Below, piece after piece: positions 1 to 12,854 of a stretch of DNA of 64,000 nucleotides (position 1 is the stretch's first letter; every line of letters begins with the position of its first letter). The stretch lies in contig OZ010800.1 of NCBI GenBank assembly GCA_963932465.1, positions 33,668,852-33,732,851 on the forward strand. Reading direction: 5' to 3'. The stretch is from Maratus speciosus. Lineage: Eukaryota; Arthropoda; Arachnida; Araneae; Salticidae. A program made the translations under genes and the position numbers. The notes under the pieces were generated by a model. It was not told the origin of the DNA and did not search any database. It saw only the letters and a program-made list of their open reading frames with translations.

Positions 1-184
1 TACATAACCGTATATGGATGATAATATCTGGAAATGTGATTTCAGTAGTTTTAAGAGTAGTTTAAATTAAATTTTAGCTAAATAGTGGCATGTAATAACG
101 GTACTATTGGCTGTGGACGGTAACTGCTGAAATCAATTTTAAAATTTTTTATACGTTTTTTAAAATGTTTACTTAGTTATCTTG

Positions 185-401
185 GTACTTCTTAGTTATC
201 CCGTCGACCAAATTACTGTCGCCAAATTGTAAGATTAATTGCCAATGATGGTTGCCATTAATTAATTAATTAAATGCCAATAATGGCCAATAAAACCATT
301 AATTCGACGTTTTATTTGTATTTTTATTAATGTTTTACTATTTATTTGGCGATTTATATAATTTGGCGAAATTGGTCGACAGGATATCTAAGAAGTAACG
401 T
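185..401. repeat. Short TIR element, GTCGAC family, copy 1
   Basis: The two ends are inverted copies: TACTTCTTAGTTATCCCGTC on the left and its imperfect complement on the right, each followed inward by GTCGACCAA and a GCCAAAT block. The interior is AT-rich and non-coding, with a TTAATTAATTAA run. The same ends occur around 34,980-35,482, so this is a dispersed non-autonomous DNA element. No transposase is visible and the superfamily is not assigned. Confidence 0.6.
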
Positions 402-571
402 TATCTTATTTACCTTATTTCCCTAAATAACGAAGTTTTGTTAAAGCATTCAGGAGGTGTTAGAAAGTGTTTCATATTCTATGCTTAACGCATGATTTTT
501 CTTTCTTCTTTAGTCTTATTTTGCATTTATTTTATTCTTAATTTTTTAGTCTTATACGGCTTTATAGAAAC

Positions 572-762
572 TTTGGCACAGTTGTCATATACGTTATCAT
601 ATATTGGCGCGATTTTTTTTCCGACGCCAATTTGGCGAAAACATCAACAGCATAAACAACAACATCCGGATTACCATATCAAGCAAAATTACGACACTTT
701 GGCGCCAGTTAAGTACCCGTTGTGTATATGACATTGGCGTCAGAAAAAAAAATCGCGACAGT
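572..762. repeat. TTGGCACAG/GGCGCGATTTTTT palindromic repeat, copy 1
   Basis: This stretch begins TTTGGCACAG, runs through TTGGCGCGATTTTTTTT and CGACGCCAATTTGGCG, and ends with the complement of those blocks (GGCGTCAGAAAAAA). Three further copies lie at 34.63-35.88 kb. The short ORFs in it are by-products of the repeat and are not genes. I read it as a small palindromic DNA transposon. Confidence 0.55.
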
Positions 763-941
763 GATGAAACTTTAATATTTAATGTTTAAACTCCTCGCTC
801 CAATCCCCTTGCATATAGTAGAAACTATAACACGGATAGCGCAAAATAATAGACAGTTTGGTACTTTACCACTGTAGGGGTTTTGGCATTTTTAAAAAAA
901 AGCTTGGTGTAATTTTGGCATCAGAAAGTGAGATTTGGGTA

Positions 942-1273
942 CTTTTCCGTTATGCGGACACCATTGTCGCCAAGCGTAATATTTGACGCAAAATCGTGAA
1001 TTGAAGTATTTGAAAAATAAAACAAAAACCATTGTCGATACTAAAGTGAGCATTTAAAAAATATAACATTTGAAAATTCCAGACTTTTACCAACTATTTC
1101 ATCAAATCACAAATATATACTTAAAATAAGTGAACAAATAACTGCTATAAAATAAAGCAATAAAATAAAACTCATATTAAACTGCTGGCATAAAATTACA
1201 AATATCTTTTAGCATTTTGAAATAATTGGCGCATTAGCATACATTTTGGCATGGTGTCCGTATAACGGAAAAA
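942..1273. mobile_element. 332-bp TIR element (MITE) with TA duplication
   Basis: The left end CTTTTCCGTTATGCGGACAC is matched in inverted form at the right end (GTGTCCGTATAACGGAAAAA). Both ends are flanked by TA (940-941 and 1274-1275), as expected for a Tc1/mariner-superfamily insertion. The interior is AT-rich and non-coding. Confidence 0.7.
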
Positions 1274-3155
1274 TATCGAGATTTGTTGTCAAATCCTATA
1301 AACAGCTATGAAAGTTTCGTGATTGACACATCCGACTAGTTTAATATTATTTTAATCTCTTTATAATGAACTTAATTCGGTACTGACAATAAAAGTAATG
1401 CATATTTAAACTTCATTTGTCATTTCATAAAACTTAATTCATCATAGTAATAACCTTTCTTTCTAAAGTGCAGCTAAAACAAAACATTCGTTCAAAGTTC
1501 ACATTTGGTATTGTGCTAAGCGCGCTTCGAAAGGAGGTCACAAAATTTCAATGCCGCCTGTGTCTTGCCGCGTTTTCCAGATAGATTTTTTAATTAACTT
1601 TTAAAGCCACTAGAGGCGTATTGAAAAAGCCATTCAATGCAAATTGTCGCGAATCCCAATGTATTTATGTAATTCATTCTAATTAAGGGGTATCAGGGAT
1701 CTCAAAAATTGGAAAAAATGAAAAAAAGAAACCATATTCAACATTTAATATCTTAAAATGTATATGATTTTAAAACACAATTTTTATTGAGATGAAAGAT
1801 ATAAGTACGTTCTTTCATTTTATGTATTTACAAATTTGCAAGATGAAGAATTAGCATTTACAGGGTGCTCCAAACAGTCAGACATTTGATAAGCAGAATA
1901 TTGGTATAACAGCTTACGCGCGCGATTAGAAAATAAATATTGTAACTAGAATAAAAACTTTGGCGCCTACTTATACTTCCGATTATAATAATTATCCTGA
2001 ACCTCAATAAATTTGCATTTAAAGCATTTTTATATTTTTAATACAAAGTTGTATTTAGCTAATAGAAAATGTTGAAAATTTGAGTAATATAATTACTTAA
2101 AAAATATTTTTTTGAACAATAAAAAGGAAATTTTAGGTTCAGTTTATACAAATTAATATAAAACGTAAGTTTTGAAAATTTCATGAAAAAATATTCAAAT
2201 GTTTTTGAGATATCGTGAGCGTTATGCCAAAAAAAGTCAATTGGAGAAAAATGACTTAAAAGTTTCGAAAAGGCCGCTTAAGGTATTGAGCGGGTATAAT
2301 TCTAAAAGCCACAAATTCTGTTCTAAGGAGAATTTGAAGGAAACAATTATATTAAATTGTTCAGAAAAGATGGAAGATTAACATCCAAAAAATTAAAATG
2401 AAAAAGATTTTGAAGCTTTAAGAGTCCTGAGTCCCCTTGAATTAGTCTGTTTTTAACAGTTTGACGTTTATTGCTTTTATATTGTTACTGGCCATTGCAT
2501 TACACACATATATCATTAAAAGTTGTTATCTAGGCTTTAAAAGCCAATGGTACAAGAGTACGTCGCCCCCGTCATTATGTGTGTCCAAAACGCCCGTGTC
2601 TTTAAGGGTTAATATCTCGGCTAATTATCGACAACTTTTTTCGAAAATCATGTTCAACAATGATTTTATACTTCTGCTACCATAGGTACCTCCAGCGCTG
2701 CTGATGTTTTGCTGAATGCCCGTAAATCGAAATTTGTGTGTAACGGGAAAATGCGATTTTCTCAAAAACTATGTGACCTAGGATCGCTAATCGCTATAAT
2801 TTTCCTGCAAGGTTTAAATTAACGTCTACTCCCTGTAATTTTTTCATAATTTTAGTTTCAGTAGATTCGGAATTAAATGGGGGTGGGACATATTTTTGGG
2901 CTACATTTTCGACTATATCTTTGAAAATGTAATACCTAAAATTAAAAGTAATGTATTTTTGAATTCAGTGTTACGAAAGCTTTCACACGATATACAAAGA
3001 AAATATTTTTTTTTCAAGCAACTGAATTTGCCCCTATACATTTTTACTAAATATACTTATAAATATTTAATAATCTGAAAATATGTGAGTCAACAGTCTT
3101 TATTACTTCCCCGAATTTGAACTTTCAACGTTCCATAGTTTACGAGTAAAATGGC
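1274..3155. other. No recognisable gene; AT-rich intergenic DNA
   Basis: Only short ORFs occur. One at 2199-2381 (plus) encodes about 60 lysine-rich residues with no recognised motif and no convincing splice context. At 2540-2860 the base composition is a little richer and includes GTACGTCGCCCCCGTCATTA; this looks like degraded retroelement sequence, but I cannot place it. Confidence 0.4.
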
Positions 3156-3660
3156 TGTGACAGACAGACGGACGGCAAGACACAAGAGTGATCTTATAAT
3201 GGTTCCGTTTTTACTGTTTAAGTACGAAACCCTAAAAGTATATGCAGTTAGGCGTAGAATTGAACTAATCTTTTAAATAAGTTTTTGGCTATGGGAAGCA
3301 GGTCCTCCTTTAAATCGGAAAAAAACCGCCTAAAGGGGGCCATCGAAAAGTGTACCATTGTACCATCGAAAAGTGTATAAAGTTATGCATAGAATTGAAC
3401 CAATTTTTTGTGTACGTTTTTGGCTATGACAAGAAATTCGCCCCTGAATTTGGAGAAATTCCACCTGAAGGGGGCGCTATAATACCGATTTTTGTGACAT
3501 TTCCTATATTGTACCACCCAAAAGTGTATAAAGTTATCGATAGAATTAAACCAATTTTTTTATGTATGTTTTTGGCCATAGCAAGACGGTCCTCTCTGAA
3601 TTTGGATATATTCCACCGAACGGAGGCACTATAATAGCGATTTTTGTATAATTTTCTCGA
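3156..3660 (+). repeat. LINE/SINE-type tail with about 150-bp tandem units
   Basis: At 3156-3235 a GACAGACAGACGGACGGCAA block is followed by GGTTCCGTTTTTAC and a final GAAACCCTAAAAG. This is the layout of a 3' tail common on arthropod RTE/SINE-like elements. Behind it, about 3.5 units of 140-160 bp repeat, each with GTGTATAAAGTTAT and AGAATTGAACCAATTTTTT (starts near 3237, 3373 and 3531). The unit also has a recurrent GAAGGGGGCGCTATAAT block. Family assignment is from memory of the tail motif. Confidence 0.5.
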
Positions 3661-4192
3661 TTTTTCGTAGTTCTATTGTTCGCCGGAGGCTCGTGAATCA
3701 ACGGACACTTCCCATTCTGATAAGCTGACTATTCGCGAACACCTGATATTTAACAGAATAACGAAAAACTATTGATTTTGATAGTTACCATGATCAAGAT
3801 TAACTCATTTTCACTCCAATTAATTGACTGAAGAAGAAATTTAAGATGAAAGTCAAGGTTGATACAGTATTAAACTCATAAAAATGAAATATTGACATTT
3901 GTGACAATATTTTTAAATATTAAAATATATGAGATAGAAGAAAGTTTTTGGACTGACACATCCAACGTGTTTTATTAGTAACCGTTACATTGAAGAAGAT
4001 AGGATAACATGATATATAAAGTTTGGCTTACTTTATTTAACTTTAAAAAAAAGTTATAAGCATAATACTGAAGTATGGCATAAAACCTTTCTACTTTTGG
4101 ATGCTGTTTCTTTTTTTTTGTGTGTGTGTTTTTCAGCGAAATGTCGTAATCATATAAAAGAAGGTGGAATTTTCCAATTTCTGGAAGAACAA

Positions 4193-5168
4193 ATGTTAGA
4201 AATGATATAAAAAACTGGTGGAACCAGAGAGAAAAGTAAGGATCGATCTAAAAAAGTTACAGGGGAAAAATGGCAAATAGTTTCAGTCTAAAAAAGTAAG
4301 AAGTGCTTAGAAAAGTAATGGAACCAGATTATCTGTAAAGCACATGAAATTACCCAAATTTTTGTTGGCAGCTGAAAATGTGGACTGAGCTTTACTGGTG
4401 CCTTAAAATCAATCAGGGGAATAAAGGTATTTTTAACACATTCTGAACTCCATAAGTTCATAACCAGTTTAAAATTTTGGGATCATAAGAATAGGTTAGA
4501 GGCTGATTTGGTAATAAGCGAGATTTTGATAGGTCAGTTCAGTACGAAGTATGGACCAAATTCCATCCCTGGGGTCATTTATAATCTTGAAGATCAAAGC
4601 CCTAAGTAAGCCCAAAAACCTAAGCATGTACGAAACAACCATATGCTAACTAGTTGTCTGGCTTAAGTTCATTGACATAAGGTTCCCTTTTCAAAGTAAT
4701 TACATGAAATAAAAATTATTACGTAAGCTGTGTTGTGTCAGGAATGTTAATAACAACAATTCCTCAACAACCTGACTATATTAATGTTATACTTAAAATA
4801 TTACTTAATGTTTACATTCTTTTAGCATTGTGGAATTTAGCTTGACTTGATGCAATCATGTCACAATTCTGGGACAGAAAGAATTTTTTTAGTACATAAA
4901 TACACATTCTGTTTATTATATCGTGTACTCATTTTGAGTGGATAATATGATTTTGAATATAAGGCATCAGTAAATCTCAGCCCACATTTTCAGCTATCAA
5001 CAAAAATTTTGGTAATTTCATGAGCTTTACAGAAAATCTGGTTCTATTAATTTTCTAAGCACTACTGACTTTTTTAGACTGAAACTATTTGCCATTTTTT
5101 TCCTTTAACTTTTTTAGATCGAGCTGTACTTTTCTCTCTGGTTCCACTAGTTTTTTATATCATTTCAC
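4193..5168. mobile_element. Foldback element, about 976 bp with 200-bp arms
   Basis: The left arm at 4193-4395 (with ACTGGTGGAACCAGAGAG near its start) is matched in inverted order at 4973-5168. Both arms carry a GTTTCAGTCTAAAAAAGT block and a GTAATTTCATGAGC-type block. The 580-bp centre is AT-rich and non-coding. No clean target duplication was found, so the superfamily is open. Confidence 0.7.
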
Positions 5169-5997
5169 ACCTTTTTCAGATCCTTTCAGGAACTTAATCA
5201 ACCAACTTTAACTAACCAAACAACCGCCCCAACTAACCAACCAATGACCTCTATCAACCTGCCCAACCAATTGCCCCAATCAAAAAGAAACACAAACAGT
5301 TGTTCGCCAGTGTATTTCAAGAGCTTTGACGGCTCCACACTTATTGCTAACCCCCATATTGGGATATTCACCTATATGTTACTCAGGACGAGCCGCCAGA
5401 CTAGTCCTTAGACTAAGTTTTATCTCTTGAATTTCTCTCTCTAGTGATCTCTTGAATTTTTCTGTTACGTACCTACGCTCTTCTAGTTTAAGGGACTATG
5501 CAATATCCTAGGTCAGCCTCTCAAACACACAAAAAAGCTAGGGTAAGAAACAGTCTTAAGAAATGAATTAAAACTGCGAAAAAACTATAAAAAGGGAAAA
5601 TTTCTGTTTTGGGGACATAATGGGAATTTAAAATTAAAAAAGTCTAAAAAGACTGGATGCAGCAAAATAATCAAAAGTGATTGAAAATATTATACAATGC
5701 ACCTGTAAATAATACATGAAATATTGCTAATATTGGACATTTATAATAATATTTCGTAGGTCAATCTAAAATACCGCGATAATGACTAACATATTTACAT
5801 CTAACTGTAACCATTAATAAAAAATTCAGAAAAATTGGAAAGTAGGTGTCCTTGGTAAAGTATGCATTAATAAAGAGATAAATTATGTAATCGAGTCTAT
5901 AGACTTTTGGCGTATTTGGTACAGATAAATTACATAATTGCGTCTACACACAATTATCGCATGTTACCAGGCGCCGTTTAGCGTATAATTAACTTAA
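5169..5997. other. No gene seen
   Basis: AT-rich DNA with a C/A-rich patch at 5195-5285 (repeated CCAACTAACCAA-type words). No ORF, RNA gene or terminal repeat is recognised. Confidence 0.4.
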
Positions 5998-6613
5998 CCT
6001 TAAGAACACGCACCTATTTTTGTAAAGTTACCACACGCGTGGTGAAATTCATTATTACATTTCGTCTCCCATTATATATTCTGCTAAATTTACGTTTTAA
6101 AAGCAAGTCTACTACTCTGTGTTGTAAAATGCATCAGTACTACTTCTTTTTAGGGGAAAATCAAGCGCTTCTTATGTATTTTCCGATTTTGTAAGTTTCT
6201 GTAAAAATCGCGTTTTTTTTTTTTTTTTTTAAATTATGCAACGATTTGTTTAACTCTTATAACATGAATTATTTTATAAAATGTACATTAATTATATTTA
6301 ATACACTTTCATCAACATATACAGGTAGCTATTGTGTCACTCTTTCAGAAAATTTATTTCAGTGTGTGTTATCCGGTAACGAATGAACATATTGAAATGA
6401 AACGTTTGTACACGCGCGGGTTTACTTAATCCCAAAAGGCTCATTTCTCCCCTTCTATCCAACAAAGAAAAGACATTTCTTCACACAACCTCTCTCAACC
6501 TTGAGCTTTAAAGGTACAAGGAAGTTCAGAAGCGTCCTCGAGAAATTTATCATTTCTTTTCGAAGAAAAAATGTGAGTGGGGCGAGATTTACCCCAGCGC
6601 GTGTTCTTACGCG
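5998..6613. mobile_element. Possible piggyBac-like TTAA element
   Basis: TTAA at 5994-5997 and 6614-6617 borders a segment whose ends are CCTTAAGAACACGC and, on the other strand, CGCGTAAGAACACGC. TTAA duplication plus C-starting TIRs is the piggyBac pattern. The 616-bp interior has no transposase. The TIR match is short and imperfect, so chance is not excluded. Confidence 0.35.
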
Positions 6614-8249
6614 TTAAAAAAGGGATAAATTGATTCTGTGTTTTTAAAGCAAACCTATTCCACATTCTGATTTACAGAGAATTGGCATAAGTTGGACTAA
6701 GTTTTTTGGACACCTTTCGCTACTTTTACGTTATACCAACTCTATACTGAAATGTATGCTATTGCGCCATTTACTTAAATCCTGAACGTGCAAAGATTTT
6801 TTGGCAATTTTCCAATATTGGGACCTTAGTGAAGTAGAAAAAATAGCCTTAGCGGAGAACGAAATTTTGCAACATATTTCCTGGCAACCTATTCACAGTT
6901 TCATTTCATATGCACAAGCATTTTTTTCAAGGTTTATACAACTTATTTAACATAAAGACGCCATTTATCTAATTTTTGATAAAAACAGAAGTAATTTGTA
7001 TATAAAAAAACATTAATAATAGACATATATTTAAAATACATATATAACTAAACAAAAAAGTCCATCAAGTTTGTTTTCAGACCTGTTTATATCATTTGGC
7101 AATAAATCGAAAGTTCTAACGCCCGAATTGCGCCAAGCTTTATTAAAAAACGCAAGGCCCCTATACTGGAAAAGTACATTTTTTTTTTTTTTTTACAATC
7201 CGCTTCATCCATTGTGACTTACTATTTATTGAACGCGAATCTCTTTTGGCTTTAATTATTATTTAATCATAACCATGCAAAAAAAATTAATGTACTACTT
7301 TTTGAATGGAAAATTTTTTTTATTATTAAGAAAAATTCAGTTCTTTTCAGTTCTTTTCTAAGTTCACTTCATTTTTTGATGACTGAAAACTGGCAATGTT
7401 TCGTGCAGTGCCAAGAGACCCTTACAATTTCATGTATGTAGTTTAAAATGCAAATTTGAAAAAAATATTTTTTTTGTATCATATTTATTTGCTCTTTTAT
7501 TTTCAGTATATTTGTATTGATTTCATAAAATTGTTCTCGAAACTCTGTAATTTTGAAAATTTATGTTCTTTAAATGATTCTTTTCGCGCCAACAATGTAA
7601 ATTATTTTAAAATTAACGAAATTGATTTTAACTTGGCGTTATAGTGACGTAATTATAGTAAAGTGTTTCAGATTTTTAAATTAAAATGCACATTTTCTTT
7701 GGCGCGTGCAATAGGAACATACGATTTCCTTGACAATACGCAGAAAAAGGCAATAAATACAACCAAATGAACTAGCATTTACCAAAAATTTCTTACGTAT
7801 GACTTAAACATTAACCGTCCATTTTATAGATAATAGTAATAAGGATTAATGTCAGAAAATCAAGAGTTTCCACACATAATGAAACATTATTAGAAAAGGA
7901 CAATAAAAAATTACGTCATATCTAGCAAACTACTTGTTTTACTATATTTTTCCTAAATAATTCTTCTATTATTGAAATACCTATATTATAGTAGCTGTTT
8001 TGACTATACGATGCTATTATAACACACATTTAGCTAGAATCTTCTACCCTATTCAAATTTGCGCGCGTATCTATGTAACCTCAAAAACTCGGAAACCACA
8101 GGGCGCAGGGTTACAAAATTTGTCACACGGGTTAATGGTAGGGGGCCCATGAACGATAGGAGCAAAAAATTCGAAAATTTTAAATAGAATTTTTTTATTT
8201 TATGTTTTTGACGAATTTTTGCATTTTTTTATGTTCAACCAGTAATCGC
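6614..8249. other. No gene seen; AT-rich with poly-T tracts
   Basis: Long A/T runs occur (for example a T tract near 7180-7195). An ORF at 7456-7644 is low-complexity Phe/Ile/Leu and is not credible. At 8050-8155 a richer patch, ending GGTTAATGGTAGGGGGCCCA, looks like part of an old repeat. Confidence 0.4.
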
Positions 8250-8575
8250 GCGAGTTCTAACCAATGAGAGATCATAGGTTAACATACAAGATAGGACATT
8301 TACGGCAAAATCTGTAATGACAACAGTACTAGCGTCACTACCGACAAGGGGGATGAATTAACAAGCCTCCGAAATTTACCTATGTTGAAGAAATATGTTT
8401 ACGCTCTATGTTTTGAATATCTATTCTTTTCTAAAACGAAGAAGAAGCAAACGATATTGTATTTATACATTATTTATTTAGCTGCTTTTTTTTTATCGTA
8501 CTTGTAGCTTTCATCTTTAACTTACAAAATGATAATTAGAGTAATAGACGGGGAGCGGGCAGCACGGACAGCCAG

Positions 8576-8912
8576 TTCATCGACTTGGAGGCTGAAATTC
8601 CGGAATTAGCTAAAACTCGATTCTCATATTCAAACGCAATCGGTCTGCCAAGTCATCATGGAAAACACATAAAAACCCGATTTTAGCAGTCGACTCGCAA
8701 GTTTACCATTGCATTTTCCTGCACGAAAAGGTAGGAAAACTTGGCGGACTGGGAGCAGGAAAACACAAAGATAAACCTAGGAGTCAACCGGTAAAATCGG
8801 GTTTTTAGGTGTTTTAAACCAAGATATGACTTGGCAGACCGATTGCGTTCGAATATAGGAAGCGAGTTTTAGCTAATTCTGGAATTTCAGCCTCCAACTT
8901 GATGAGGTGATT
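8576..8912. repeat. 337-bp palindrome with 130-bp arms
   Basis: The left arm 8576-8705 (GGAGGCTGAAATTCCGGAAT, then CAATCGGTCTGCCAAGTCAT) is inverted at 8780-8912. The 75-bp loop is GC-richer than its surroundings. It sits at the start of the insertion that splits the 6.3-kb inverted repeat. No coding content. Confidence 0.75.
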
Positions 8913-9133
8913 GTGTCATAAGTTCGTACGCCTCCTTAAATTTTGCAGGACAGAACATTTTTTGGCAGCGGTGTTATCTTATAGAAAATATTTTCTTAAA
9001 AAGAGGCAAAACTTTGCGCGTTTAACCTAGATTTCTTTTTCTATAAAAATATACTTGTAGTTTTCCTGGAGACGGATAACGGTATTTTCCTAGATAACGG
9101 TATCCGTAAGTCATTCTGCCGGCTCCCTGTCTA

Positions 9134-9330
9134 TCTATATTATAAAGGACAAACATATCTGTGCGTAACGCATATGTCATTTTGCGAATAGCAACATTTT
9201 GAAATTTGAAATAAAATTTTGGTTTTGCAATTTTCTCTACTGCAAATTTTTTAACTTCTAAACATCGCACATTTTAAATTTTTACATCGTCGTATAAGGA
9301 AAAAAAAGGCTCTTTTAATTGCAATTTGCT
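9134..9330 (+). mobile_element. Helitron 5' end (3' end not found)
   Basis: A|TCTATATTATAAAGGACA at 9133 onward, followed by ATATCTGTGCGTAACG, is homologous for about 200 bp to the Helitron start at 10,963. The TC start after an A fits Helitron ends. No hairpin-plus-CTAG terminus lies between here and 10,962, so this is a truncated copy or the 5' end of an element interrupted later. Confidence 0.55.
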
Positions 9331-10962
9331 GTATGTCAATTTATTTTTGAGATATTAATTTTTTGTAGTTTTTAATACCATTTTTCTTATTGTGGCAACA
9401 AAAGTACCTCATTTCTATTGAAAGTCATTGAAAGTAAACGAAAAATAGTCGAAAATAGGATATACTGTATCATTTTATTGCCATTTTCACATAAAACCTG
9501 AAAAAAAAGTTTAAATTAAAATATGGGCTATGTCAAAAATATTGTCTGTTATTCCGTGATAATGACGTCATATGCACACTTTTCTATAGACAAAGTTTAA
9601 GAGTGGATTGTAAAAGTGAATTGCTTTAGCGGATGCAAATGACGTCATTTTATAAAAAAGCGTGTATTTTAATTCTTAAACCTGAATTATGTTTTGTAGA
9701 AGTGCGTCGTTTTCGAAACCCAGATTCCAAATCCATTCGCTTTGAAATTCTTCACAAATGAAAATGCTTCATTTTTGAAAATAATGTAATCGAAATCACA
9801 CACCGATAAAACGCAATGTTTTACAAAAATTTAGAGTGTCTTTATAAATGAGAGGTAACATGCAAATAATAACGATTTATATTACAGAAATTGATGATTC
9901 TCGCCTGGATGGATTTGCTTCGCCGAGTTAGACGAGCAAACAAATAATTCGTTGTTTAAAATAATATCGTGTTCCTGAAGTTTTTGTCGAAAATTCTCTC
10001 GAATAATGAAATTTTAGTGCTATTATTTAGGACATTATACTATAATTTTATCAAAATAACATAATTTTCTTAATTTAATTTTTCCTAAATTTATATAATC
10101 TATATATTTAAAACACAAGTGTGTCTTTTAGTCATCTGCCCTGATCTTTCTGCTGAACAAATTTTACTAATATTATTTTAAAACTGAAAGCTCTTCCTTT
10201 GTAGATGTGATCATACTATCTGTTTTTTTTTAATATCTCCACTTGAATATTTTAATTTTAAAAGCATTTTATGAAATTTCTTCAAAATGATGAAAATTAG
10301 ATAGCTTTCATTATTGCAGACAAGAGAGAAATAACGAGGTATTTTTTACTTTATTCATGCTATTTTCTGATAAATATTCAAAATTGTTGATAAAAATTGT
10401 TGTGCAGGGTTTAGTGGCGCAAAATCCCATTAGGAGCAGAATATTACATTAGGGGCATAATAACGGAAAATGACATACTGCTTATGAAAACACGCATTTT
10501 TCCTCATACATTTTCTATATTGTTACTTCTGCATGTGTACTGATACTAAGTTTCAGACACGAGGCGAAATACTTATTTAAGTGAAAATGAATCATATTTA
10601 AAAGAAAACGATGATTTTCTTAGATAAAACAAAACATTGTAACATAAATGCGTCTAAAAAACATAAATTACGGAAATTTTTACTCTCCGGAATTGAGATT
10701 AGAATCTCAAGTAAAGAGTGCATCTGTTCACATAAAAGATGTTGCTTGCAATCGTGACTTCAAGTTTTGAGTTAAAATGATTTTTAAATGATCAAACAAA
10801 ATATAATTTTTTTTTACATGATGAATATGGATATGAGAAGTGCGTATGAAAATTTTGAGAAGGTGAAAATTTCTGTTTTCATTCCGGAAACCCAAGAATA
10901 AGAGCACCAATTGATAACAACATCGTAATAACTGATCTTTATTATATTTTACTAATTAAGTA
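9331..10962. other. No gene seen
   Basis: AT-rich, probably the body of a decayed Helitron. GACGTCAT words recur (9564, 9640 and again at 11,003), which is a feature of this Helitron family's leader and not evidence of a promoter. Confidence 0.35.
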
Positions 10963-12455
10963 TCTATATTATAAAGAACACACGTATCTGTGCGTAACGC
11001 TGACGTCATTTGGAAATGGCAACACTTCACGATCAAATTTCGGTCTTAAAATTTTTGCTACTGCATTTTTTTTATCTTCTGACCATCGTACATTTCAATT
11101 TTCGTCGCATAGGGAAAAAAATTACTTTCAAATGCAATCTGTTTAAAAACTGTATTCATTGAATGATGTATTATATTTTCTAAAATAATTTTTAAGCATT
11201 ATTTTTGTTAAGTTTATCTTATCACGTGCCGGTTTCAATACATAATAATTATAAACATTTTGCACATAAAACAACAAACATTTTTCAGCATTTGTTTCTG
11301 ACTATTTTTGCATAACGAAATCAATATTTCCTTTATAAATAAATAAAAGAATAATATTAAAATATTCCACCAATCTAACATATTTGTGAAAGACAAATTA
11401 ACGAAATTAATACTTCTTTTATAAACAAATAAAAGAATAATATTAAAAAAACACAAATCTAACATATTTATAATCGTACAATTCAAGTTTTTAGATCACC
11501 AAATAGGATTTTTTCAGTAAATAAATAAATAGAAATGCTTAATTCATCTTTAAAAAGTTAAAGTTAAACTCACTCTATGTGCAAAACTACTTAAAAGATG
11601 GGACAATATTTAAACCTTATTTATCCTACAACATACCCGGAATTTGGGTCAGTTTGCTTAAAGAATCATAAAACGAGTAGTGTTCCATTTCCCTATATCC
11701 ATGTTTTATTTTTCCAATGTTTTCCGGATCTGAAAATTGACTTCAACTTTCACTCCTTTCGTCACCATCTACGTGATTTTTGAAAATTAGATGTTAATAA
11801 CAGTTGTATTTCTTATATTTCTCTGACGAAGACTATGTTTGTATACTTGAAAGTACTAAGGTATTAAAGTAATTTAACATCTTTTTAAATATTGTCTCAT
11901 CTTTTAAGTAGTTTTGCACATAGTGTAAGTTTAAGTTTAGGATTTTTTTTCAAATGTAATTGGTTTGCAAAGTTCAGATCAGTTTACTGATTTTTTATGG
12001 TTTAAAAAACAATTTTAAAGCATGAAATATTTTTTAATTTATTTATATCTCGCGGAGCTCGATTACGAAAGATTAATCCGTTTGCCCTTAAAACAAAATA
12101 AAGAGTTCATCATTTTCTTACGGCTAATATCCGTTTAAAAAAACTTCCCTATGAATAAATAAATAAAATAATATAAATAAAGCACAAATTTACCAGACGT
12201 GTATAAGCTCTGAAATTATCAGAATATAAAAGGATGACCTAAGTATCAAAATCTTGGCAAATAACTCTTAGCATACGGCTAATAAGAAAATATCGCTTTT
12301 GACAAATTTCAATAATTTATTTGATTGTATAATTCATATTTTCCATTTGAAAAAGTATTTTTTAATGTAAGTGGTCAATCTAAAAATTATTTGTTAAAAA
12401 AAATATGTTTTCACCTATATTCTTTAACCCGGGAAGCCCGGGTACGATCCCCTAG
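10963..12455 (+). mobile_element. Non-autonomous Helitron, 1.49 kb
   Basis: It starts TCTATATTATAAAGAACACA after an A. It ends with the hairpin CCCGGGAAGCCCGGG (12,429-12,443), then TACGATCCC and CTAG followed by T. TC start, hairpin near the 3' end, CTRR terminus and A/T target are the four Helitron hallmarks. The interior is AT-rich with short ORFs and no Rep/helicase, so it depends on a helper. Its end coincides with the right edge of the insertion in the 6.3-kb inverted repeat. Confidence 0.75.
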
Positions 12456-12854
12456 TAATAATATAAAAGAAAGACACTAGAAAATTCTGTTAAGAACGTA
12501 AATATGTAAGTTTATGTGATTAAATTGTAAAAAAGCAAATTCAGGTATTATGTCATTTTATTCATATCGAATAAAATTTTATTGAGTGTAATGTCAGTAC
12601 CACTATTTATTTTTAAATTTTAGATTTATATAATTCTAAAAATTTGTCGAAAATAACTTATCCCCTACTGTAATTTTATTATTATTTTTTATATGTTAAT
12701 ATTATAAATATTATTGAATTGTTTGTGTGTTATTTACAATGAAAACTATATTTTTATGTTATTTGTATTTAGTATGTTGTGGCCATCACAAAACTTTCTT
12801 TTATATAAATCACGTCAATTAAATCATTTAAATAGTACAAGAAATTACATGAAT

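Noticed and set aside
9564..9650. Repeated GACGTCAT words as cAMP-response promoter sites
   Set aside because: The same word occurs in the homologous Helitron leader at 11,003, and no gene is nearby.
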